Origin: Berkiella sp964496435
Lineage (GTDB): Bacteria; Pseudomonadota; Gammaproteobacteria; Berkiellales; Berkiellaceae
Assembly (NCBI GenBank): GCA_964496435.1
Contig: CAZBZP010000001.1
Coordinates: 310,001-374,000, forward strand
Length of the DNA stretch: 64,000 nt
Direction: 5' to 3'
Positions 54,141 through 62,200 of this stretch are shown one piece after another (the first letter of the stretch is position 1; each line of letters starts with the position of its first letter). The translations under genes and the position numbers were made by a program. Below the pieces are notes generated by a model. That model did no database searches. It was given only the letters and a program-made list of their open reading frames with translations, and was not told the origin of the DNA.

Positions 54141-54159
54141 TGATAACCCGTTTACGTGC

Positions 54160-54192
54160 AAAAAGGCATGATGTGAAGCACATCATACCTTT
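54160..54192 (-). terminator. Intrinsic terminator between dnaK and dnaJ
   Basis: On the minus strand AAAGGTATGATGTG pairs with CACATCATGCCTTT (one G:T-type mismatch, 3-nt loop) and ends in a run of five T residues. It would stop part of the dnaK transcript 20 bases before the dnaJ start and so reduce DnaJ relative to DnaK. Confidence 0.7.
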
Positions 54193-54251
54193 ACTAATAT
54201 TTCTTTAAGTTGCTTCGTCTATTTAGATGCGTTCATTAATGCGGGAAGTAT

Positions 54252-54299
54252 GGGGGAACAAATTTTTTCATGGTTGCACCATAAAAAAATTGATCCCCC
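54252..54299. repeat. Near-perfect palindrome between dnaK and dnaJ
   Basis: GGGGGAACAAATTTTTTCATGG and its near complement ending in GATCCCCC form a stem of about 21 bp around a TTGCA loop. It is longer than a terminator needs, and its G-tract ends resemble the element between yhbY and greA. It is probably an interspersed palindrome or small non-autonomous element inside the heat-shock operon. Confidence 0.6.
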
Positions 54300-54360
54300 T
54301 CACTCCATTCATCATTCGACAGCATCTAAATTACGCTTGCTTTGTGTAGCAATTTTATTG

Positions 54361-56307
54361 CTACTTTTTATTCTCTTTAACTTCTTCGAACTCTGCATCT
54401 ACAACATCTTCAGCCTTGTCTTGGCCATTGCCGTTGCCAGCATGTCCGCCTGCTTGATGTTCACCGCCTTGTTCACCCTGCGCACCTTGAGCGCCATAGA
54501 CTCTTTGCGCCATTTTGCCGGTGATATCACTCAAAGCTTGTGTCTTGGTTTCAATAACTTTCTTGTCATTGCCTTTGGCAACTGATTTCAAATCAGATAA
54601 AGCAGCTTCAATATCCACGCGTTCTTTAGGTTCTACTTTATCCCCTAATTCTTTAAGAGATTTTTCGGTGGCATGGATTAAGCTATCAGCATGATTTCTG
54701 GCGCTAGCCAATTCATGGAATTCTTTATCATCAGCTGCATGTTCTTTGGCATCATTCACCATGCGTTCAACTTCAGCATCGCTTAAACCGCCTGAAGATT
54801 TAACAACCATGGATTGCTCTTTACCGGTTGCCTTATCTTTAGCGCCCACATGTAAAATACCGTTGGCGTCAATATCAAAAGTAACTTCGATTTGCGGTAC
54901 GCCACGTGGTGAAGGTGGAATATTGGTTAAATCGAATTGGCCTAAGAATTTATTGGCTGAAGCTTGTTCACGTTCACCTTGGAAAATACGTACGGTTACT
55001 GCTGTTTGGCCATCTTCAGCTGTTGAGAATACCTGACCTTTCTTTGTAGGAATGGTGGTATTTTTCTCAATCAATTTGGTCATCACGCCACCCATGGTTT
55101 CAATACCTAAGGAAAGTGGTGTAACGTCTAATAATAAAATGTCTTTCACTTCACCAGATAAAACAGCACCTTGAATAGCCGCACCAATAGCAACTGCTTC
55201 ATCAGGGTTAATGTCTTTACGTGGTTGTTTACCAAAGAATTGTTCAACTGCTTCTTGCACTTTAGGCATACGGGTTTGCCCACCGACCAAGATAACAGAA
55301 GTAATATCTTTGGTTGTTTTGCCAGCATCTTTTAATGCTATTTTGCAAGGCTCTAAAGTACGTTTGATAAGTTCTTCTACTAGAGATTCTAACTTAGCAC
55401 GGGAAAGACGCATATTTAAATGCTTTGGACCAGAAGCATCTGCGGTGATGTAAGGTAAATTGATATCTGTCTGTTCACGTGATGAAAGTTCAATCTTTGC
55501 TTTTTCAGCTGCTTCTTTTAAGCGTTGCAAAGCAAGCGGATCTTTACGTAAATCTACGCTAGTGTCTTTTTTAAATTCTTCAACCAAGTATTGAATAACC
55601 GCGTCATCGAAGTCTTCACCACCTAAGTGTGTATCGCCATTGGTTGCTAACACTTCAAATTGTTGCTCGCCATCAATATCTGCAATTTCAATGATAGAAA
55701 TATCAAAGGTACCGCCACCTAAGTCGTAAACAGCAATAACAGAATCACCTGTCTTTTTGTCTAAACCAAAGGCTAAGGCCGCAGCGGTGGGTTCGTTAAT
55801 AATACGCTTAACATCAAGGCCTGCAATTTTGCCGGCATCTTTAGTGGCTTGACGTTGTGAATCGTTAAAGTAAGCAGGAACCGTGATAACCGCTTCTTTG
55901 ACTTCATGACCCAAATAATCTTCAGCCGTTTTCTTCATCTTTGCTAAAATATCAGCAGAGATCTGTTGTGGCGCTATTTTTTCGTTATTGCGTCCTTCAA
56001 CCCAGGCATCACCATTGTCTGCTTTGACAATAGCATAAGCGATATGAGAATCATGAATGGAAGAATCGTCATACTTACGTCCAATCAAACGCTTAACGGC
56101 ATTATAGGTGTATTTATAATTTGTGACGGCTTGGCGTTTTGCTGCCTGGCCTACCAGACGCTCACCATCTTCAGTAAAAGCCACAATACTAGGGGTTGTT
56201 CTGTCGCCCTCTGAGTTTTCAATTACACGAGGTTTTCCGTTCTCCATGATAGCGACACAGGAGTTGGTTGTTCCTAAATCGATACCGATGACGACATTCT
56301 TAGCCAT
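54361..56307 (-). CDS. dnaK: Chaperone DnaK (Hsp70)
   Basis: DnaK is the ATP-driven Hsp70 that works with DnaJ and GrpE. The 648-residue protein has GIDLGTTNSCVA, the phosphate-2 motif VYDLGGGTFDISI, VGGQTRMP, the hydrophobic DVTPLSLGIET linker/substrate-domain entry and a Gly/Gln-rich tail ending EEVKENKK. A sigma-32-like promoter lies 56-84 bases upstream, just behind grpE. The ATG follows a GTGGAGAG-type site. Confidence 0.98.
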   Translation of the reverse strand: MAKNVVIGIDLGTTNSCVAIMENGKPRVIENSEGDRTTPSIVAFTEDGERLVGQAAKRQAVTNYKYTYNAVKRLIGRKYDDSSIHDSHIAYAIVKADNGDAWVEGRNNEKIAPQQISADILAKMKKTAEDYLGHEVKEAVITVPAYFNDSQRQATKDAGKIAGLDVKRIINEPTAAALAFGLDKKTGDSVIAVYDLGGGTFDISIIEIADIDGEQQFEVLATNGDTHLGGEDFDDAVIQYLVEEFKKDTSVDLRKDPLALQRLKEAAEKAKIELSSREQTDINLPYITADASGPKHLNMRLSRAKLESLVEELIKRTLEPCKIALKDAGKTTKDITSVILVGGQTRMPKVQEAVEQFFGKQPRKDINPDEAVAIGAAIQGAVLSGEVKDILLLDVTPLSLGIETMGGVMTKLIEKNTTIPTKKGQVFSTAEDGQTAVTVRIFQGEREQASANKFLGQFDLTNIPPSPRGVPQIEVTFDIDANGILHVGAKDKATGKEQSMVVKSSGGLSDAEVERMVNDAKEHAADDKEFHELASARNHADSLIHATEKSLKELGDKVEPKERVDIEAALSDLKSVAKGNDKKVIETKTQALSDITGKMAQRVYGAQGAQGEQGGEHQAGGHAGNGNGQDKAEDVVDAEFEEVKENKK

Positions 56308-56363
56308 TACTTAACTCTCCACTTAACTCTAAAAAATATAAAAAAATGTTGCTTTCATTCGTA

Positions 56364-56391
56364 ATATGGGGGCATTCCCTGATTTTTCAAG
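56364..56391 (-). promoter_or_regulatory. Sigma-32 (heat-shock) promoter of dnaK
   Basis: On the minus strand CTTGAA (56391-56386) is followed after 14 bases by CCCCATAT (56371-56364). This matches the known RpoH consensus CTTGAA, 11-16 bases, CCCCATnT. It lies between the grpE stop and the dnaK ATG and gives dnaK(-dnaJ) its own heat-shock start. Confidence 0.88.
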
Positions 56392-56394
56392 GCC

Positions 56395-57027
56395 CTAACT
56401 TGTAGGTGCACGGGATACAACGACACGTGCAGGGCGCATTAAGCGTCCATTGAGCAGGTAGCCCTTTTGGACCACAGCAAGCACCTGGTTAGGGGGCACG
56501 TCCTTGGTCTCTTGAACAGATATCGCCTCATGGAAGCTTGGGTTAAAGGCCTCATTGATAGGGTTAATGGGCTTAATCCCCTGCTTATCTAAAGCATTGA
56601 CGAGGATGTTATGGGTCATTTTCATCCCCTCAAGGAGATTCGCAGCATCCACCTTGCCCTCGCTGGCAAAGTTCAAACCATGCTCCATGCTGTCCAGGAC
56701 TTCAAGAATTTCGCTGGCAAATTTCTCAATAGCAAATTTGCGGGTTTTTTCGATTTCTTCTTGTGAACGCTTTTGCAAATTTTGTAGATCTGCTTCTTTT
56801 CTGAGCAATCTGTCCCAATTGGTTGCCGCTTTTTCTTGCTCTTCTTTTAATGAAGCACCAAGGGTTTCGACTTGTCTGTGCAATTCTTTAATGTCATCGG
56901 GGGATGGCAATATCGCATCATCCGAAAAAAGGTTTTCAGTAGCCTTGCCATCTTCAAATCGTTGTGAAGGCATATCATCTTTGGATTGATGGGGATGATC
57001 ATGCGGTTTCTTTTTATGATCGGACAT
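56395..57027 (-). CDS. grpE: Nucleotide exchange factor GrpE
   Basis: GrpE releases ADP from DnaK and senses temperature through its long helix. The 210-residue protein has an acidic, poorly ordered start, a central coiled coil (about 45-110), and the beta domain with FNPSFHEAISVQE, VVQKGYLLNGRLMRPARVVV. It is preceded by its own sigma-32-like promoter and by hrcA. Confidence 0.97.
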   Translation of the reverse strand: MSDHKKKPHDHPHQSKDDMPSQRFEDGKATENLFSDDAILPSPDDIKELHRQVETLGASLKEEQEKAATNWDRLLRKEADLQNLQKRSQEEIEKTRKFAIEKFASEILEVLDSMEHGLNFASEGKVDAANLLEGMKMTHNILVNALDKQGIKPINPINEAFNPSFHEAISVQETKDVPPNQVLAVVQKGYLLNGRLMRPARVVVSRAPTS

Positions 57028-57079
57028 TCACTACCTCTTGGCTAACTAACTTTAACACTTTGCATTTTGAATTTGTTTT

Positions 57080-57107
57080 ATATGGGGACTATTTTTCAGG
57101 ATTCAAG
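57080..57107 (-). promoter_or_regulatory. Sigma-32 (heat-shock) promoter of grpE
   Basis: On the minus strand CTTGAA (57107-57102) is followed after 14 bases by CCCCATAT (57087-57080), the same elements and spacing as the dnaK promoter. The -35 element is inside the last codons of hrcA and the -10 is just beyond its stop. So grpE can be heat-induced independently of hrcA. Confidence 0.88.
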
Positions 57108-58126
57108 AGTGTCCCTAATACCTTTGCTGTATATTCAACCACTGGAATGACTTTGTCATAGCGCATGCGCGTAGGCCCAATAACGCCTAGCACTCCTATG
57201 ATTTCACCATCTACGGTGTAGCGTGACGTAATAACGCTATATTCTCGAAACGCATCATACCCTGATTCTTCCCCAATAAACATTTGTACGCCTTCGCTTT
57301 GTAGGCAACTATCCAGTAAGTGCAATATTTGCTGCTTTTGGGTAAATGCTTTAAAAAGCTTTTCCAGTTGGGAAACAGAAGCCAAGGGATTGGAAAATAA
57401 ATTTTGTTGCCCAGCTAAAATATAGTCTTCTTGACGAGAAGGGGCTACAAAAGCCTTGCTGGCAACGTCAACCACCCGTTTCATTAAACTATCCATTTGC
57501 ACACGATCAAAGTTAAGCGCACTCAATAATTCATCCCGCGCAAAATGTAACTCTTTACCCACAAAATGCTGGTTAAGGAAGTTACTGGCACAGGTGAGCT
57601 CGCTTGCGGTGTATTGTTGATCGGTGACGATAATACGATTTTGCACTTCTCTTTCGTTGAATACCAAGATAGCTAAGACCCGGTTATCCGAAAGGGGCAA
57701 AAATTCAACATGGCGTAAAATATGCTGATTACCCTTAGGCAAAGTAACAATGCCTACCATATGGGTTAACTCAGAGAGTACTGTGCTGGTAGTCGCTAAA
57801 ATATTATCCGTAGATTGATTTGCATCAATTTGAGATTCCATTCTTTTAGCTTGTGCTGCATCCAGCGGATGTACAGATAAGAGACTGTCGACAAAAAAGC
57901 GGATCCCTTGGGTGGTAGGCACGCGGCCTGCGGAAGTATGAGGGGAACAAATAAACCCCCTTTCTTCGAGATCCCCTAGCACTTTTCTTACCGTTGCAGG
58001 GCTAAGCTGGGGAAAGGCTTCGTAAACAAGCGTTTTTGAACCCACAGGCTGCCCGTCTCTAATGTACATGTTAACCAAATGCTTGAGTAACAATTGGGCT
58101 CTTTCTGAAATGGGTGTGTCTGTCAT
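57089..58126 (-). CDS. hrcA: Heat-inducible transcription repressor HrcA
   Basis: HrcA binds CIRCE operators and represses groESL and/or dnaK operons at normal temperature, with GroEL as its helper. The 345-residue protein has an N-terminal winged helix (PVGSKTLVYEAFPQLSPATVRKVLGDLEERG, quoted in parts: PVGSKTL and SPATVRKVLGDLEERG) and the C-terminal GAF-like region ending in GVIGPTRMRYDKVIPVVEYT. It is the first gene of hrcA-grpE-dnaK-dnaJ. No CIRCE repeat is visible near it, so its targets are probably elsewhere (for example groESL). Confidence 0.96.
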   Translation of the reverse strand: MTDTPISERAQLLLKHLVNMYIRDGQPVGSKTLVYEAFPQLSPATVRKVLGDLEERGFICSPHTSAGRVPTTQGIRFFVDSLLSVHPLDAAQAKRMESQIDANQSTDNILATTSTVLSELTHMVGIVTLPKGNQHILRHVEFLPLSDNRVLAILVFNEREVQNRIIVTDQQYTASELTCASNFLNQHFVGKELHFARDELLSALNFDRVQMDSLMKRVVDVASKAFVAPSRQEDYILAGQQNLFSNPLASVSQLEKLFKAFTQKQQILHLLDSCLQSEGVQMFIGEESGYDAFREYSVITSRYTVDGEIIGVLGVIGPTRMRYDKVIPVVEYTAKVLGTLLNPEK

Positions 58127-58233
58127 AGTTGGTTTTGCATGTACCTACACGCTCGCTGAGTTTGGATGTCACCTGAATTCTAAGGCCGCTCTATTTTAAA
58201 ACGAGCAAGAAATTTATTCAAAGGGCTTGCCTT

Positions 58234-59241
58234 GTGTTAGTTATGTTGTTAAATTCTAACCCACGCAAAGACGGCCCTTGGCCAAGCCCCCTAACACAAC
58301 AGGACTACCTATCTATGCTACATGCCGTAAATCTTGATAAAACGCTTTTAGAACTGTGTGATGGACAATTTCCAGAACTTAACGAGACCATTCAAACCGC
58401 TGTTTTACAATCCTTAACAACACAAGGCCTCACAAAAGAACATCCTGAATATATGCCACAAAGCGTTTACTACTGTGCCCAATACTGCTTAGAAAATGGC
58501 GCAGACGTCAATACACAAGATTTAACAAATGGGGAAACACCTTTAATTAAAGCGAGCAGGGGTAATGCCCTTTTAGTGGATTTATTATTAAGGCATGGCG
58601 CGAAGATTGACCAGCCTGATGATAGAGGCCATACACCACTTCATACTGCTTGTGCAGAAGGTGCGCTCCATATTGCTCAAATTTTATTAGATAAAAAAGC
58701 AAATGTGCTCTCACGAACGATCAATGGTTGGTCTGCTATTCATTACGCTATTCAACATCCTGAAATACTCTTGTTACTATTGAAACATAATTCTCCATGC
58801 AATCCCAAAACACTCATCTTGTTAGAGACGCCTCTTCATTTCGCGGCAATGTATGATGCACCGCTTGAGAGCTTTTTAAGCTTATTGGCCTTTAATGGTG
58901 ATTTTACGCAAAAAAACAGTGCCGGTCTCACAGCTGTAGATATTCTAAAAGAGCGTAAGCCCAATTCACCTCAGTTTCATTTATTAAATAGCGAAGCGAC
59001 AGCTTTTCAAAGAGAATGTCAAAGTCATGCCACTATTGCTCAAACAACTTTTTTAGTTGGCATGTATCAACGTCATTGCAGCGATACACAAACGGCAATA
59101 AGCTTACCACCTGAAGTGACACAACAAATTGTTGGCCATACCCAAGCAGAAGATTTTTCAGATGCGGCGCATGATGATTTTTTCCAAGATGAAGATAAAG
59201 CCCGCGTGGAAGAAAAATTAAGTCGATTGACCCTACATTAA
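58234..59241 (+). CDS. Ankyrin-repeat protein
   Basis: 335 residues. After about 80 N-terminal residues come ankyrin units: GETPLIKASRGNALLVDLLL, GHTPLHTACAEGALHIAQIL, GWSAIHYAIQHPEILLLLL and ETPLHFAAMYDAPLESFLSL. A polar, acidic C-terminal part follows. The start is GTG 58234 with AAGGG 8 nt upstream; ATG 58243 is the alternative. It diverges from hrcA, and its stop codon directly abuts the stop of the convergent OTU/ankyrin gene (59242). There is no signal peptide. It is probably a host-interaction protein; the partner is unknown. Confidence 0.85.
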   Translation: MLVMLLNSNPRKDGPWPSPLTQQDYLSMLHAVNLDKTLLELCDGQFPELNETIQTAVLQSLTTQGLTKEHPEYMPQSVYYCAQYCLENGADVNTQDLTNGETPLIKASRGNALLVDLLLRHGAKIDQPDDRGHTPLHTACAEGALHIAQILLDKKANVLSRTINGWSAIHYAIQHPEILLLLLKHNSPCNPKTLILLETPLHFAAMYDAPLESFLSLLAFNGDFTQKNSAGLTAVDILKERKPNSPQFHLLNSEATAFQRECQSHATIAQTTFLVGMYQRHCSDTQTAISLPPEVTQQIVGHTQAEDFSDAAHDDFFQDEDKARVEEKLSRLTLH

Positions 59242-62200
59242 TCAACCTCTTAATCTTTGATGCGCTCTTGCTTGTGCGAGAGCGTTTTCCACATCTTCAT
59301 ACTTGTTAAATTTGGCATTCCATCCATAGACCTTTTCCATGTTAGTGAGAGCAAACTGAATGTGCTGCTTATTCCCACTTGAAATAGCATTCGCCAAAGC
59401 AAGATATTGGGAAGTATCAAGCGAGCTGAGATCCATCGCTTTAGCAAAGAACTTGATGAGCTCAAGATTGTGAGGATTTTCAAAAACAGCTACCATAATA
59501 GGCGTTTTGCCCTCATTGTTATGCATCTTTGAAGCCGCATTTAATTGCGCCTTTAACCCATTGGTTGCACCCCACACAAAAGTTGCCTTACTTGAAAATT
59601 CATGTTCAATGCGTGCAAGTAGCGCATCATTTCCTACTTGGGCAATAAGATGTGCGGCGGTGTTGCCTTCATTGTTTTGCATCGTTGTAGGGTCATAGCT
59701 GCCCCAAGCTAATCCCCCTAATGTTTGACTCCAGGTTCTATTTTTGAGTAAAGCAATAACGGCCTCCTCTGTTCCTGGTATCTGTACTAAATAATGCAGC
59801 GCGCCCATGTTATTTGCATCAGCTTTAGTACGCTGTACATTTAATTCTTGCTTAGCTTCAAGTAATTGCAATACAGTTTTGACATCTCCCTTTTTAGCAG
59901 CACTGATAAGGGGATTTTCATCTAGTTTTGCTAAAGTAATTTTAATGCCATTTTTTTCTACAACTTGACTTAAATTTTGCAATTCTTGAGCTGCTCCTTT
60001 AAGGGTTAAGGCGGCAACAAGCTCTGAAAGATAGTCACTCACTTTGGGCCCTATTGCACTGGATAATTCATTATAAGCGTGTAAAAAGATTTTGGGGTCC
60101 TGCAATGCCAAGGTACCTTCAAACTGGTCTTTTAATTCTTGTATTGTGTGTGGCTTTTTGGCCTCAATCACATGTGCATCTGATACTACATTTTCCCTAA
60201 AACTCAGTGGAATTGCCCAACGGGCGCTGACAAAGCCAGGTATATCTCCATAGCTATGGAGATTATCTTGAATGTCGCCTAATCGATTAATCGGATCTTG
60301 GGCAACCCACAAATACAATCCGGTTTGATTTTGCGAGAGCCCCGCTTTTTGCGCTAACAATGAAACAGCTTGCAAATTCTGCGTTAAAGCTGCAATCATA
60401 ATAGGCGATAAACCATTGCTATTGGATTGGGTGATACTTTCTTTGCCCATGAGTTTGTCAAAAAGCGATTCATTTTCCTTTGCCAAAAGAAAGTTTAAAA
60501 TGGCTAAGCGATCTGCGGACAAATGGGGTTCATTAATCGCTAATACATGTAGTGGTGTATTATTTTCCTTATTGCTGCTATTGCCCACAAAAGCATAATA
60601 AGATGTCCAGCTTCGTTTTTCTGTGAGCGATCTCGCCAAAGCTTTAAAGGCTTCTACATTTCCATACTCTGCAAGGTAATGTAAGGGACTATTTAAAGTA
60701 CCCGGCTCTTGTACGGTACGACGAATATAATAGCTATCTCTAAGCGCTACAAGACGATTTAAAATCGCTGGTTGATTAAATTTAGCGGCAATGATTAAGG
60801 CGCTTTCTTCGTGCTTAGCATCACTTAACTTATCAAAATCAACAGCAGGATTCTTTTTAAGTGAATATTTTTGATAGTATTCAAATAAAGCATCAAGTGT
60901 TTTTAAGTCACCATGAGCAATGGCACAATAAAAACATTTTGATAAGGCATCTCTAATGAAAAGAGGATCGTGCAATTTATCTAATTCTTGAGAAAGTGCA
61001 ACATTATCCATTTGACGAATAATTTCATAAAAAGGTATATTAGGCAAAGGCGGCAACGCAAGCATGCCCGCCATGGCTTGTTGTCGAATCAGATTAAAAG
61101 CAGTTTCAAGCTTTCCCGCATCTGCATAATTATATGGCCGAAGCGCAACAATGGATTTTAGTAAATCTTCTGAAGGTTTAGCCTTCGTGCTGGCTAGAAA
61201 TTTACCCTCGAGCTTTGCTCTAATTATTAAACCGCCAACTTTTTGAGAAAATTGTCTTACCCGACTATTGTATTCATCAATTAATTTTTGATCTGCATCT
61301 AAAGAATAATAGGTGTTAACTTGGCATCGACCCTGTGCGAATAAAGCAGGATGTAAATATAGCCTTCCCTGCAGTTGCGCTAAGTTTCTGCGTTCTGCTG
61401 CAAAATTGTCATAAGTTTTATCATAGGCTTGTTCCTGCTGATTTTTCGCTAAAGCCCCGGTTGCAAAAAATTGCTCTCTTTGCATTTTATTTTCTTTAAT
61501 AAAAGCATCGGGTGATTTTTGATAATAGTCTAGGGCTTCGCTCAAATGATATGTTGGCTGCCCTTTTTCATCAGCCGATGGTATTTGATAACCAAATCCA
61601 CCGCTTAACCAAGCATAAGTATCTATATCTTCTGCATTCAGTAAAAATTGTGTCATGCGAGAGCCTAATTTGGCGCTCAAGGCAACGAGTTGATTATATT
61701 CATCCGTCAGCTCATTAATAAGCAGGTGATTATCTGTCATCTGAGTAATTTTCGGCAAAATTTCATATTTCCATCTGTCAAATTGATTTAAGTTGACGCC
61801 ACGCACCCAAAAATCGAATGGGCATTCATTTTGGGTTATTTGAAAAGGACTGATCCCACACGCTATGCCTCTTAAGTGGAACTCAGGATTGGTATCATCC
61901 ACTTTTTTATCTTCAAAAACATGCTTTCTAAACGCTTGCGCATCTTCAAATTGAAAATTATCTGAGAACAAGCGAAATAAACTTTGATCTTGGGCAAAAA
62001 GCATGGCATTTAATTCTTGAATAACATCATTGCCACAACAAAGCGCACTGGACATGGCATTGTATAAGGCATAATTCTCTCCCTGTTGCACTTCGGTTTC
62101 AACCATTTTAACCAATTGCCTTTTGAAATGTTCCAGGTATTTTGGATTATATTGTGCTCCATTATTTTTCAAAATGGCATGATTTACATCTGCACCAGTT

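Noticed and set aside
58127..58233. Possible CIRCE operator upstream of hrcA
   Set aside because: Neither TTAGCACTC nor its partner GAGTGCTAA, even degenerate with 9-base spacing, is visible on either strand.
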